Below are positions 17,814-26,998 of a stretch of 64,000 bases of DNA, piece by piece. Position 1 is the first letter of the stretch, and every line of letters begins with the position of its first letter. Under the pieces are notes generated by a model. That model was given only the letters and a program-made list of their open reading frames with translations. It did no database searches and was not told the DNA's origin. The translations under genes and the position numbers were made by a program. The stretch lies in assembly GCF_001639725.1 (NCBI RefSeq), contig NZ_LTAW01000002.1, forward strand, positions 62,001 to 126,000. The letters are read 5' to 3'. Source of the DNA: Marinomonas atlantica. Lineage in GTDB: Bacteria; Pseudomonadota; Gammaproteobacteria; Pseudomonadales; Marinomonadaceae.

Positions 17814-17890
17814 GGCCCCATAGCTCAGTTGGTTAGAGCATCCGACTCATAATCGGCAGGTCCCCTGTTCAAGTCAGGGTGGGGCCACCA
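17814..17890 (+). tRNA. ileX: tRNA with CAT anticodon, most like tRNA-Ile2 (lysidine type)
   Basis: 77 bases with an encoded CCA. Acceptor stem GGCCCCA (17814-17820) with TGGGGCC (17880-17886), anticodon loop CTCATAA, T loop TTCAAGT. The CAT anticodon fits elongator Met, initiator Met or Ile2. The acceptor GGCCCC, the anticodon stem ending CGA, and the T arm match E. coli ileX better than elongator tRNA-Met, and the initiator lies elsewhere (57103). Ile2 needs C34 modified by TilS to read AUA. The top pair of the anticodon stem (27-43) is a U/C mismatch. Confidence 0.8.
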
Positions 17891-17893
17891 TAT

Positions 17894-17933
17894 AAAAAAG
17901 CCCTAGCAGGTTAATACTTGCTAGGGCTTTTTT
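17894..17933 (+). terminator. Terminator after the tRNA(CAT) gene
   Basis: A 15-bp perfect inverted repeat (17894-17908 with 17919-17933), GC core AGCCCTAGCA, ending in six T. Confidence 0.92.
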
Positions 17934-17941
17934 ATTGCTAG

Positions 17942-18030
17942 CATTTACAGTACCTCGGTTACCGAGGGAAATGCCTTAGGCTAAGCGATCTATTAAAAGT
18001 GTGGAGTAATCAGCTTGCAGAGGTCTGGTG
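17942..18030. repeat. Left copy of a direct repeat flanking the EAL/XRE pair
   Basis: The first 29 bases (17942-17970) match 19925-19953 at 24 positions without a gap. A second block, from CTTAGGCTAAGCGATC through ATTAAAA, matches 20 of 24 with one extra base in the right copy. The core CCTCGGTTACCGAGG is a 7+7 hairpin. The copy begins nine bases after the tRNA terminator stem and ends at the EAL gene stop. Confidence 0.7.
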
Positions 18031-19242
18031 TCACACCAAAGAGTCTATAGAAATATTAGAGTGCTGGTGTTGGGTCAGCCAATTCTCAAAGTCCGAAGCA
18101 GGTAATGGTTTTGAAAAAAAGTACCCTTGGAAGATTGTGTATCCGAGTGATTGAAGCATTTGCAGTTGCTGTTCATTTTCGACGCCCTCTGCAATCACCG
18201 CTAAACTAAGGTTATGAGCAATGGATAAAATAGATTTGCTTATTTCTGTATAAATTAATTTTGGCAAGTTCAAAACAAAAGATCGATCAAGCTTTAGTTG
18301 CGATACAGGGATTTGTGCTAGTCGATTAAAGTTGGAAAAACCAATGCCAAAATCATCCAGAGATATTTTAAGGCCAGCATTATAAAGTTCAAAAATAGTT
18401 TTCTCTGCTTGGCTATAACAGTTTATTTCTTTGCTTTCTGTTATCTCTATTGTGATATTTTTAGGATGAACTTCGTTATCTTTAAGCGTTTTTAATATTT
18501 TTTCACTGAGATACACATCGTTAAAGCTGGATGCCGAGAAGTTGACGGCCATAACGGGGAGTTCGATCCCCTTGTTTTCCCAGTCCGCTAACTGCTGGCA
18601 GACATGATCCAATACCCATAGATCCAGCTCTGAGATGAAATTATAACTTTCCGCTAAAGGGATAAACGTATCAGGGGGGATTTGTTCGCCGTCTTGTCGT
18701 ATCCATCTAACTAAGGCTTCTACGCCAAACAGCGTTTCATTTCCTGCATCGTACTGAGGTTGGTAGTGAACAAAAAGCCTGCCAGCGGCCAAATCACTGA
18801 CCAATTCATCCATCAGCGTTACGGAAGGGGCGGTGTTGTGAGTAGTCAGTAAGCTCTCATTAACCAACTTGATGTTGAGATACTGGTTGCCAGATATTTC
18901 AATTTCTTCTGGCAAAAAACGTAATTCAATAGGAGCGTGATTTTTAACTTTAAAGAGAAGATCGACCTGTTGGCCACTTAACTTTCGGAACTCACTTGGA
19001 TGAAAAATACGCTGTTCTGATTCGAGCCAAAAGCAATCCAAAGATAAGAAATAACGATTGTGTGAAGGAGAGTAAGTAGCACCCGCCATAGGGTTACAAA
19101 AAACCACTGAATCATTACGGTCCAACACAATAAAGCATCGAATCGTTTCTTGTAAGGCAAGCCAATCAGCCGCAAAATCTGTTTTGTTAGTGTTGATCAA
19201 GATCCTACCCAAAAATTTACTACAAGCTGAAATTTGCGCCAA
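18031..19242 (-). CDS. EAL-domain cyclic-di-GMP phosphodiesterase
   Basis: Probable c-di-GMP hydrolase, 403 residues, no membrane helix. An N-terminal region (about 25-130) is PAS-like (inference from ETIRCFIVLDRNDSVVFCNP). The EAL domain covers about 145-390 with the catalytic set intact: EALVRW, the Asn in AVNFSASS, the Glu in EITES, the DDFG pair (DDFGIGFSN, a variant of DDFGTGYSS), Lys in KLDRSF, Glu in EGVE and Gln in QGYFFSKP. It should be an active phosphodiesterase. The start is uncertain: TTG at 19242 has no clear ribosome site, and TTGTTA-N17-TACAAT just upstream would start transcription inside the first codons, which would favour a later start near 19200. It is divergent from the XRE regulator. 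Confidence 0.9.
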   Translation of the reverse strand: MAQISACSKFLGRILINTNKTDFAADWLALQETIRCFIVLDRNDSVVFCNPMAGATYSPSHNRYFLSLDCFWLESEQRIFHPSEFRKLSGQQVDLLFKVKNHAPIELRFLPEEIEISGNQYLNIKLVNESLLTTHNTAPSVTLMDELVSDLAAGRLFVHYQPQYDAGNETLFGVEALVRWIRQDGEQIPPDTFIPLAESYNFISELDLWVLDHVCQQLADWENKGIELPVMAVNFSASSFNDVYLSEKILKTLKDNEVHPKNITIEITESKEINCYSQAEKTIFELYNAGLKISLDDFGIGFSNFNRLAQIPVSQLKLDRSFVLNLPKLIYTEISKSILSIAHNLSLAVIAEGVENEQQLQMLQSLGYTIFQGYFFSKPLPASDFENWLTQHQHSNISIDSLV

Positions 19243-19302
19243 AATTGTAGGCTCGAACTAACGAAATAACAAAACGTCTAGGACAGTTAGTGAGGACTAA
19301 TA

Positions 19303-19406
19303 TTGCCTTAAGGGCAATTAAAGTCAAGCAATTTGCCCGTAATGCGTTGCCTAAATGGCAATAAAATGTCGAGTAATTTGCCCTATTGGTTTTGCCGGAA
19401 TGGCAA
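19303..19406. promoter_or_regulatory. Array of three TTGCC-N5-GGCAA palindromes between EAL and XRE genes
   Basis: Three 15-bp palindromes lie at 19303-19317, 19347-19361 and 19392-19406, with centres 44 and 45 bases apart. Between them AATTTGCCC occurs twice (19330-19338 and 19375-19383), also 45 bases apart, so the region is built from a roughly 44-45 bp unit. It sits between the divergent EAL gene and the XRE gene, the expected place for an autoregulatory operator. Confidence 0.8.
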
Positions 19407-19427
19407 AAAAATACGGATAATTCCGCT

Positions 19428-19859
19428 ATGAATATTGGCTATGTTATAAAAACCCTTCGCAAACAACGTAAGATGACGCAAGAGCAGATTGCACTGGAGG
19501 CAGAAATTGCCACCAGTAATGTTTCGCGCATTGAAAAGGGTTTAAGACAACCCTCTCAAAAGGTATTACAAAAAATATCTAAAGCCTTAGGAATCTCGCC
19601 CTCAGTGCTTTACGCCGCATGTGAGCTGCCTGTTGCAAGCATCCCAAGCTTCCTAGAGAACTATAAAAGCGCGGCATTGCAAGAACATAGCCACCCGATT
19701 GATCTTAATGCAGACACCAGCGCCTTATTAAAGCTTTTTCACGAACTCTCACCGAGTAACAAAAGCTTATTGCTTGAGCAATTGAAAACCCTCCATCGTT
19801 GGCAAATTTCCACTGATGTGGACGTCGACAAGCACACCTCTATACATCGCTTTAATTAG
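19428..19859 (+). CDS. XRE-family helix-turn-helix regulator
   Basis: DNA-binding regulator of 143 residues. The N-terminal HTH (about 4-60) has the Cro/CI pattern, with MTQEQIALEAEIATSNVSRIE, then a less conserved C-terminal half that may dimerise. The ATG at 19428 puts the HTH at the very N-terminus; in-frame TTG starts upstream would lie inside the operator array. It probably binds the TTGCC-N5-GGCAA sites and controls itself and the divergent EAL gene (inference). Not a toxin-antitoxin antidote by context, as no toxin gene is adjacent. Confidence 0.85.
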   Translation: MNIGYVIKTLRKQRKMTQEQIALEAEIATSNVSRIEKGLRQPSQKVLQKISKALGISPSVLYAACELPVASIPSFLENYKSAALQEHSHPIDLNADTSALLKLFHELSPSNKSLLLEQLKTLHRWQISTDVDVDKHTSIHRFN

Positions 19860-19924
19860 GCGCTCGCCAAGGTAAAGACCATGACTGGGGAGTGCGAGGG
19901 AATAATACGTAGCAATCTTTTCGT

Positions 19925-20010
19925 CATTTGTAGAACCTTGGTTTCCGAGGGAAGCACACTTAGACCAAACGATCCTATTAAAAACACAAAGCAATGAGTG
20001 TTGGTGTTTT
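19925..20010. repeat. Right copy of the direct repeat flanking the EAL/XRE pair
   Basis: Matches the copy at 17942 in the same orientation, offset 1983 bases. The hairpin core here is CCTTGGTTTCCGAGG, where one A-U pair becomes G-U, so pairing survives sequence change. The rest of the 298-base gap 19860-20157 shows no gene. Confidence 0.7.
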
Positions 20011-20157
20011 CCAGTTACTTTGTTGCGTCACTCCATGTCACTTCACTTTCTATTTATGCATTAGACTTTTTTTATCGAAAATTGACATTTACGTTTGCTT
20101 AGGTAGGTATGTTGAACCATGATAATAATACGCAAGAAGGAACGTAGGGAGAGATGC

Positions 20158-22143
20158 GTGTTTAAAAATCTTAAGGTATCTAATGCGATCGCGTTGGTGG
20201 GCTTTATACCACTGCTATTAGTTGTAATACTCGCTTTTTTCTTGGGTTCGAGTTTATTGAATAGTATCCGAGACACTCAGAAAGCTAATGACATTGTTCA
20301 TTTAACAGAGAAACTCGATGCTATCGCTCACAACTTTGCTGTAGAGCGAGGCTTAACCGCAGGTTTTCTAGGGTCTAATGGTCAAAAAGGTAAGGATAAG
20401 GTTTTAAAACAGCGCTCGGTTGCTGACCAAGCCGAGCAAACTTTACGCAATGTTTCTGCTAGTGATTTTCATGCTTTGTCCACTTCTGAAATAAATATGC
20501 TCATTCAACCCACACTGGATTTTCTTAAAAACAAATCTTTAGTCCGTAATAAAGTAGACAGTTTATCCGCGGACAATGGAGCTTTTGCTTTTTATTCTGG
20601 TCTAAATGCATCTGCTTTGCGTGCTATCCAACGTAGTATTAATCAAGTTGCCAGTCCTAAGGTGTCACAAGCGTTGTCGTCTCGTTTAAGTCTGCTTTGG
20701 ATGAAAGAGCGAATCGGACAGTATCGAGGTGCTCTAAATGGCGTATTTGCTGCGGGTGAAGTTGGAGAACGTCGTTTTGTTCAAATAACGAATTTTATTG
20801 CTGATGAAGCTGTTTGGGAAAACAATTTTAATGATGTGGCCACGCTTGATCGTCAGCGTCAGCTCGAAAGCTTAAAAAGTCAGTCCGACTGGAAAAGCGT
20901 ACAGCAAGTCATCAATGATTTTATTAGCAACGATGAATTATCGACGGTTCAAGGCCCGGATAACTGGTTCGCTTTAGCGACGGCAAAGATCGGTCTTGTG
21001 AAGGGACTGTCAGACGAGATTGGGTCAACAGTCGATGATATTGCTGATGCTCAAGAAAGCCGTGATGTGACTACCTTTACGTTAGTCGTTATCGCCATCT
21101 TAGTAGTGGGATTATTGGTGCTACTACTGACGATCAGTGTGATTCGATCCGTTTCTAGCCGAGTTGCTATGGTTCACGATGCACTGAGTTCTGTGGGTGA
21201 TAAGAAAGATTTCACAGTGAACTTAGAGGTCAATTCTAAAGATGAATTGGGCCATATAATGCATGAGCTGAATTTACATCTTGGGCACTTATCTAGCACG
21301 TTTGGAATGTTGTCGCAGAAGTCTCAAGAATCAAACAGCAGTATGGATGGCTTAATCGTGCAAGCGAAAGAGGCCGCAGCAGAGACTCAAGATCAGTTGG
21401 CTCGAACAGATCAAATTGCCGCTGCGATTGAAGAAATGTCATTAACCAGCGGTACTATTTCGGCAGATATGCAGGACGCTGCGAAAGCAACGGAAACGAT
21501 TCAATCTCGTGCCTCGGAAGGCCGCGCAGGCATGCATTCAATTCAGTCATCGATTGAAACCTTGAGCCGTGAAGTGACCGGTGGTTTTGATTCTGTTCAA
21601 CAGGTCACTAACCAAACGGAACAAATTGCGTCGATCCTACAAACTATTGAGTCTATTGCCGAACAGACTAATTTGTTGGCGCTGAACGCTGCTATTGAAG
21701 CCGCACGAGCGGGTGAACAAGGTCGCGGTTTTGCGGTAGTAGCGGATGAAGTTCGTAGTTTGGCACAGCGAACTCAAGACTCGACAGAAGAGATTCGTTC
21801 GATGATAGAGACGTTGATTAGCTCCAGTAAAAATGCTTTAGAGTCGATGGAAAGTTGTTCTTCGATGGCGACGAGCACTGCATCAGAAGTGATCAATAAT
21901 GCGGAAATGATTGAAGCGTTACTTGAGTCTGTGGATGAGATTAATATGACCATTGAACGTGTTGCTACGGCGTCGGAGGAGCAGTCTCAAGTCACCGAAG
22001 ACATTAACCGTAACGTGCAGATGGTGCGAGATAGATCAAGCCATATTACGGAGACGGTTAATTTGACCGAGTCTGAGGCACGTCAAACTCAGGATCGCTT
22101 TGATGAAGTGCTTAAAGAGTTACAGTCTTACCGACTACGCTAG
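20158..22143 (+). CDS. Methyl-accepting chemotaxis protein with a NIT (nitrate/nitrite) sensor domain
   Basis: Chemoreceptor of 661 residues. A first membrane helix (about 9-32), then a periplasmic, mostly helical domain (about 35-305) with the NIT mark [11 protein letters not shown], a second helix near 312-335, a HAMP region, and the signalling domain with tip [23 protein letters not shown] domains in other proteins sense nitrate or nitrite; the ligand here is inference. The GTG at 20158 has AGGGAGAG at good spacing and gives the typical N-terminus [15 protein letters not shown]; an ATG 39 bases upstream would add a highly charged tail. Single-gene unit with its own terminator. Confidence 0.92.
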   Translation: MFKNLKVSNAIALVGFIPLLLVVILAFFLGSSLLNSIRDTQKANDIVHLTEKLDAIAHNFAVERGLTAGFLGSNGQKGKDKVLKQRSVADQAEQTLRNVSASDFHALSTSEINMLIQPTLDFLKNKSLVRNKVDSLSADNGAFAFYSGLNASALRAIQRSINQVASPKVSQALSSRLSLLWMKERIGQYRGALNGVFAAGEVGERRFVQITNFIADEAVWENNFNDVATLDRQRQLESLKSQSDWKSVQQVINDFISNDELSTVQGPDNWFALATAKIGLVKGLSDEIGSTVDDIADAQESRDVTTFTLVVIAILVVGLLVLLLTISVIRSVSSRVAMVHDALSSVGDKKDFTVNLEVNSKDELGHIMHELNLHLGHLSSTFGMLSQKSQESNSSMDGLIVQAKEAAAETQDQLARTDQIAAAIEEMSLTSGTISADMQDAAKATETIQSRASEGRAGMHSIQSSIETLSREVTGGFDSVQQVTNQTEQIASILQTIESIAEQTNLLALNAAIEAARAGEQGRGFAVVADEVRSLAQRTQDSTEEIRSMIETLISSSKNALESMESCSSMATSTASEVINNAEMIEALLESVDEINMTIERVATASEEQSQVTEDINRNVQMVRDRSSHITETVNLTESEARQTQDRFDEVLKELQSYRLR

Positions 22144-22169
22144 TAGTTGATGTTGTCTAACGAACTAAG

Positions 22170-22196
22170 AAAAAGCCGCTCGCAAGCGGCTTTTTT
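22170..22196. terminator. Bidirectional terminator between the NIT chemoreceptor and rhlE
   Basis: Stem GCCGCT (22175-22180) with AGCGGC (22185-22190), loop CGCA, flanked by A-run and T-run; serves both converging genes. Confidence 0.88.
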
Positions 22197-22203
22197 GTGC
22201 AGA

Positions 22204-23496
22204 TTATTTTTTGGCTTTGGCAAAGGGGTTACTGCGCAGTCCAGGGCCTTTTGTGACATCCGGTTTAGGTGCTTCAGTTTTCGCTTTGGCTTTTTTGCCT
22301 TGCACCTCAGGTGCAGCTTTAACCACTTTTTTCTGACTGCGTGGGTGTGTATCAGGGACGCGATGCTCTGGTTCAAAGCCAGGGATTTCTTTGCGAGGTA
22401 CGCGTTGCTTTAATAGCACCTCAATAGCCCGGAGGTTTTCTACCTCATCGGCACACACTAAAGAGACTGCTCGCCCTTCTAGTCCAGCACGTCCGGTGCG
22501 ACCAATACGGTGTATGTAGTCTTCTGCAACGTGTGGCAGGTCAACATTGATTACTACTGGCAAGCCTTCGATGTCCAGTCCACGAGCGGCGACGTCCGTT
22601 GCTACAAGGTAGGCTAGCTCGCCTTTTTTAAAAGCATTAATTGCTGATAAACGTGCGTACTGTGGTTTGTCGCCATGCATCGCGAGTGCATTAAAACCTT
22701 CTGCTTGCAGAATCTCAGTGATTTCATCAGCACCACGCTTTGTCTTGGTGAAGATCAACGCTTGATTCCAGTGTTGACGATTAAGCAGCTCGGCTAACAG
22801 TTCCGGTTTACGTACTTTATCGACGGTGTAAATTTGGTGACGAACGGTATTTGCAACACGGTTGCTTTGTTTTGCGGCGACTTCTTCTGGGTCCCGCAGC
22901 CATAGCTTGGCTAATTGTTTGACGGCATCAGAGTAGGTCGCAGAAAACATCATGCTTTGACGTGTTTTTGGTAGCAAAGCAAGTAACTCATTGAGTGCTT
23001 CCTCAAAGCCTAGATCCAACATACGATCAGCTTCGTCTAACACTAAAAACTCTAGCTCGTCGAACGCCACGGCATTTTGCTTGAATAAATCCATTAAGCG
23101 TCCTGGGGTTGCGACCAGTAGATCTGCGCCGCGCTTCATGCCGTTGATTTGCGGGTAAGCTTGAACGCCGCCATACATAGTCTGACTACGCAGCCCGAGA
23201 CCTTGGCTGTAGGTGCGTACGCTGTCGCCAATTTGACTGGCGAGTTCGCGAGTAGGCGCCAGAATTAAACAACGAACTTGTGTTGCACTGGCGCGCTTAC
23301 CTTTGGTTAGTTGTTCGATAATTGGGAGAGTAAAAGCAGCGGTTTTACCCGTACCGGTTTGTGCTGCGGCCAGTACGTCTTTACCCGATAGAATCAGTGG
23401 AATCGCTTGTGCTTGGATCGGTGTCGGGGTGTGGTAGCCCAGTTCTTTGAGAATGTCCGTAACAGCGGAAGATAAACCAAGTGTTGCAAAGGTCAT
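22204..23496 (-). CDS. rhlE: DEAD-box RNA helicase RhlE-like
   Basis: ATP-dependent RNA helicase of 430 residues, probably in RNA decay or ribosome assembly. All motifs are present: AQTGTGKT (I), PTRELASQI (Ia), TPGRLMDL (Ib), VLDEADRMLDLGF (II), FSATY (III), VATDVAARGLDI (V) and HRIGRTGRAG (VI). The C-terminal tail from about 385 is rich in Lys, Ala and Pro (RNA-contacting in relatives). The short GF-GLSSAVTDILKELGYHTPTPIQ Q-motif region identifies the RhlE subgroup best, although other DEAD paralogues cannot be excluded. It lies 32 bases after the transglutaminase gene, so it may be read with that operon. Confidence 0.9.
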   Translation of the reverse strand: MTFATLGLSSAVTDILKELGYHTPTPIQAQAIPLILSGKDVLAAAQTGTGKTAAFTLPIIEQLTKGKRASATQVRCLILAPTRELASQIGDSVRTYSQGLGLRSQTMYGGVQAYPQINGMKRGADLLVATPGRLMDLFKQNAVAFDELEFLVLDEADRMLDLGFEEALNELLALLPKTRQSMMFSATYSDAVKQLAKLWLRDPEEVAAKQSNRVANTVRHQIYTVDKVRKPELLAELLNRQHWNQALIFTKTKRGADEITEILQAEGFNALAMHGDKPQYARLSAINAFKKGELAYLVATDVAARGLDIEGLPVVINVDLPHVAEDYIHRIGRTGRAGLEGRAVSLVCADEVENLRAIEVLLKQRVPRKEIPGFEPEHRVPDTHPRSQKKVVKAAPEVQGKKAKAKTEAPKPDVTKGPGLRSNPFAKAKK

Positions 23497-23528
23497 TGTA
23501 TTACCAAATAAAGGGAGGCAACGCTGTT

Positions 23529-24410
23529 TTAAACGCGTTGCACATCCACAGAAACATTAAGTGATTGACTGTCGCCACCGTCGAAAATCACGCCTTGTAG
23601 TGGGGTGACATCAGCGTAGTCACGTCCCCAAGCAGTCACGATGTGTTGTTCTTTAGGCATTAAGTCATTTGTGGGGTCGAATTCTACCCATCCTAGATCA
23701 GGAATGAAAATAGCAAACCACGCATGGGAGGCATCGGCACCGACTAATTTTTCTTGTCCTGGCGGTGGCAGTGTTTCGAGGTAGCCACTCATGTAGCGTG
23801 CGGGCAGGCCAATTGATCGAATGCAAGCAATTGCTAAATGCGCAAAATCTTGGCAGACACCGCGCTTTTCATCCAGCACTTGTTCTGCTGGGGTGCTGAC
23901 GCTGGTTGCTGCTGGATCAAAGGCAAACTCTTCGAAAATTTTGTGCGTAAAGTCCATGCTTGCTTGTAGCACTGGAGTGTCATCAAGAAAGCAGTCACGC
24001 GCATAGTCTGCTAAGGCCTCGCTTCGACGAATATGCAAAGAGTCTAATGTGTATTCTTTGATCATACGCAGCTGTGGCGTAGGGGGGGTAGTGAGCTGTT
24101 CACGTAACTCTTTGCAAGTTAGGCCATGCAATGACAGTTGCCCAGAAACATCATTTGGTTGAATCTCAAAATAACATTCTACATCAATGGCGAGTTTTTT
24201 GTGCGGCTCTTGAACGGAGAAGTAGAAGGTCGGATTGCCAAAGTAGTCTTCACCGTTGGTTTGATACACAGGCGTGGGCGATACTTTAATTTGACGACTT
24301 AAACAGCGTTGATTGGGTGTATCACGCGGAAGCAAATGCGCCATGTTGTAACACAAGGTGACGGGTGCATTGTATAGGTATTCCGTTATGTGGCGGACGC
24401 GATATTTCAT
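23529..24410 (-). CDS. Transglutaminase-like protease/amidase of the ATP-grasp/alpha-E locus
   Basis: 293 residues with an N-terminal beta-rich domain followed by a transglutaminase-like core. The catalytic triad is visible: Cys186 in RGVCQDFAH, His229 in DASHAWFA and Asp245 in FDPTND. Members of this group are thought to hydrolyse or transfer amide bonds. The ATG at 24410 overlaps the upstream stop codon (ATGA), with GGAAG upstream, so translation is coupled to the ATP-grasp/alpha-E fusion; a start five codons earlier is unneeded. Fifth and last gene of the cluster. The substrate is unknown; the context suggests a peptide or amide made by the neighbouring ligases. Confidence 0.9.
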   Translation of the reverse strand: MKYRVRHITEYLYNAPVTLCYNMAHLLPRDTPNQRCLSRQIKVSPTPVYQTNGEDYFGNPTFYFSVQEPHKKLAIDVECYFEIQPNDVSGQLSLHGLTCKELREQLTTPPTPQLRMIKEYTLDSLHIRRSEALADYARDCFLDDTPVLQASMDFTHKIFEEFAFDPAATSVSTPAEQVLDEKRGVCQDFAHLAIACIRSIGLPARYMSGYLETLPPPGQEKLVGADASHAWFAIFIPDLGWVEFDPTNDLMPKEQHIVTAWGRDYADVTPLQGVIFDGGDSQSLNVSVDVQRV

Positions 24411-26977
24411 ACGTTGTTCTTCCATTTCGCTTTCACAAGCTGCTGCGGTCCTGCGGTGTGATCAAAGTACTTATCACTCAGAATGGTAGTCAGATGTTCA
24501 AGGTTGTCCATTACCTGAGTCATTATCTCTGTTAGGTTTTGGCGTGTTTGGCTGGTTTCATCAATGTGTGATAATGAATCCAAATCTGCCAATTGAATAT
24601 CGTTTAACGATTTGATGATTAAACGATTTTCTGGTGATAAACCAAGCATGCCTTGGTTTGTCGTTGGAAGCTCACTGACAAACTTACGCAATTGCTCTAC
24701 CTGATAAATTAAGGAGCGCGGATTGGTTCGGTCGATCATTAATAAATCTAAACCATAAGAGACGCGCGCACGGGTCCGGTAACGACGGCGGAAAGAAATT
24801 AACGCTTCCACACTGAGTAATACCGACTCAAGGACTTGTTGCTGTTGCAAGCTCGGCAGGGGCTCGGATAATGTGTCTTTAAGTAGTTTTGCAGTCAACA
24901 TTGCACGCTCAGTACGGCGACCAATCTCCTGGAACATCCAGTCCATACCACGTAACATACTTTCATGATTAAGGCCCGAAATCGCTAGCAGTGACGTCAC
25001 AAGGCTGTCTAAGGACTCCTCTGGAACAGGAGGTAGACCATTAATGTAGGCACGATCGAGGCTGTGAATATGATCACGTAATTCGTTCAAAATGATACGC
25101 GTATCCGCTGACAGCATTTCTTTTACTTGTTCGGCACAGGCTAGCATCTGCTGAAGGTTCGATTTGATCGACCCCATACGTTGACTGTCTACAACAAGCG
25201 CAGCTAATTCGTCATTCGGGTTTTCAAGCAGCTCAGGTTGATCATGGAACCCCGGGAGTGAGCCACTGATATCAGACATGGCACATAACAGTATCTTTCG
25301 ACTTTCGATTGGGAAAGGATCAATGCCATTAAGCTGTTTAAAGATCGTACGCATCAAACGCAGACCCATTTCAGCACGTTCTGCATACCGCCCAAACCAA
25401 AATAGGTTTTCAATAACTCGACTTGGTAAGTTAGCGGCTTCGGCTTGCGCATCCGAAAAGTTGTCTAAAGGAACATCGATATCGGCTTCTACCGTATCGC
25501 TTAACACCCACATATCTTTGCTGCGTGAGCCAGATAAGTTTTTGCTCACGATAGCTTGTTCAGTTGAATCTGCTACTCGTGATAACCCCCCTGGCATAAT
25601 ATGGTAACCCGCATTACTGGCTACACTAAAGGTGCGTAAGATACATGGTCTTGAGCTTAGTTTGCCATCATCCCAAATAGGACTGTGGGAACCGGGGATA
25701 TACGTTTGTGCGACATAAGCGATTGGGTTTTCTAAGATTGCTGCAGCCATGTCTGCTAGACCTTGCTCATCAAGCCGATGTCCGTACACGCTTTTACTTA
25801 ACTGGCTACGAAATGCAGGTTTAATGATCAGATTTGGCAGATTATTTAGGACATAATTGAGTTGATCAGCATTACCACACCAGTAACTGTCTACAGATGG
25901 TAGTAGCAGTTCTTCGCCCAATAAGCATTGAGCAATATCTGGTAAAAAAGCCAACAGGGCAGGGGTTTCTAATAAGCCTGAACCAAGTGGGTTGGTGACA
26001 ATAACATTGCCTTGGCGTGCGACTTCTAGCAGTCCGGGGACGCCTAAACCAGAATCAGAACGCAATTCGGCTTGGTCGCAAAAAGCATCTTCTACGCGGC
26101 GTAAAATAACGTCCACACGAGATAAACCATCTAATGACTTCATCCATACTTTGCCATTTCGGACCGTTAGGTCTCCCCCTTGAACCAATGGATAACCTAA
26201 ATGGTTTGCTAAAAAAGCTTGTTCAAAGTAAGTGCTGCTATAAGCACCTGGTGTTAGCACAACAATACGGGGGGATTCGGTAATCTCTGCCGCCAGCTGA
26301 GTTAGGGTCTCACGCACGGTTTGAAAGAAACTGGTTAGTCGCATAGTACGGCTGTCGCGAAATAAACTGGGCAAAATACGCGAGACAACTGTACGGTTTT
26401 CCAGCGCATAACCCGCCCCACTTGGGGCTTGAGTACGATCTCCAGTGACAATAAAGCGACCACTCTGGTCACGTACTAGATCTACAGCATGAAAGGTCAG
26501 TCGATGTTCGCTTGGCCATGGCATATCATGGCATTGGCGTAAAAAGCCGGGGTGAGAAAAAATGATTTCAGAAGGAATAACGCCCTCTTTGAGCAGTCGT
26601 TGCTCACCGTATAAATCTTTATAGAGCAAATCAAACAGCTTTGCACGCTGTTGTAATGCGGCTTCCAATGCCAGCCATTCGGCTTTCATCATGACATTAG
26701 GAATAATGTCTAATGACCAAACATTAGGCGAAAGAGGATCACTTTTTAAGTTATAGGTGGCCCCATCATCACGCAAAATCCGTTGCGCTCGCAGATGGCG
26801 GTCTTGCATCCCTTCAGCACCCAGCTGTTGCATCGCGGTCGAGATCGCTTGCCAAGGCAAGCGAACCGAGCCACGACCATCAAATACCTCATTGTAGGCA
26901 TTTGATGGAGCTTGGTAAGGTATAACAAACAGTGCATCAGCAGTGTTTGTTATCGATGGAGCAACTGTATCTGTCAT
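24407..26977 (-). CDS. Fusion of circularly permuted ATP-grasp ligase and alpha-E domain
   Basis: 856 residues. The first half (about 20-480) is a circularly permuted type 2 ATP-grasp domain with matches to the stand-alone protein at 31299: VVLTPGAYSSTYFEQAFLA, VDVILRRVEDAFCD and MPGGLSRVA. The second half (about 510-845) is an alpha-E domain, starting RVIENLFWFGRYAERAE. The ATP-grasp part differs at key places: the glycine-rich stretch KPANESGGYG of the paralogue is KPAFRSQLSKSVYG here, and the HLDLRPF stretch is PCILRTF. It may have a different substrate or weak activity. Predicted amide/peptide ligase; product unknown. The start ATG at 26977 has a weak ribosome site, 21 bases after the DUF2126 gene. 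Confidence 0.9.
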   Translation of the reverse strand: MTDTVAPSITNTADALFVIPYQAPSNAYNEVFDGRGSVRLPWQAISTAMQQLGAEGMQDRHLRAQRILRDDGATYNLKSDPLSPNVWSLDIIPNVMMKAEWLALEAALQQRAKLFDLLYKDLYGEQRLLKEGVIPSEIIFSHPGFLRQCHDMPWPSEHRLTFHAVDLVRDQSGRFIVTGDRTQAPSGAGYALENRTVVSRILPSLFRDSRTMRLTSFFQTVRETLTQLAAEITESPRIVVLTPGAYSSTYFEQAFLANHLGYPLVQGGDLTVRNGKVWMKSLDGLSRVDVILRRVEDAFCDQAELRSDSGLGVPGLLEVARQGNVIVTNPLGSGLLETPALLAFLPDIAQCLLGEELLLPSVDSYWCGNADQLNYVLNNLPNLIIKPAFRSQLSKSVYGHRLDEQGLADMAAAILENPIAYVAQTYIPGSHSPIWDDGKLSSRPCILRTFSVASNAGYHIMPGGLSRVADSTEQAIVSKNLSGSRSKDMWVLSDTVEADIDVPLDNFSDAQAEAANLPSRVIENLFWFGRYAERAEMGLRLMRTIFKQLNGIDPFPIESRKILLCAMSDISGSLPGFHDQPELLENPNDELAALVVDSQRMGSIKSNLQQMLACAEQVKEMLSADTRIILNELRDHIHSLDRAYINGLPPVPEESLDSLVTSLLAISGLNHESMLRGMDWMFQEIGRRTERAMLTAKLLKDTLSEPLPSLQQQQVLESVLLSVEALISFRRRYRTRARVSYGLDLLMIDRTNPRSLIYQVEQLRKFVSELPTTNQGMLGLSPENRLIIKSLNDIQLADLDSLSHIDETSQTRQNLTEIMTQVMDNLEHLTTILSDKYFDHTAGPQQLVKAKWKNNV

Positions 26978-26998
26978 AGTTAGACGTTCTAATGGAAA

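Noticed and set aside
17814..17890. Calling the CAT tRNA an elongator tRNA-Met
   Set aside because: Acceptor and T arm match ileX better; elongator-Met features such as GGCTACG are absent. Some doubt remains and is reflected in the confidence.
17942..18030. Repeat copies as coding sequence for a small peptide
   Set aside because: The two copies differ by indels and have stops in different frames; pairing of the hairpin is kept rather than codons.
17942..20010. Phage or integrative element at the tRNA gene
   Set aside because: No integrase, no duplication of the tRNA 3' end at the right border; only the repeat-flanked pair is seen.
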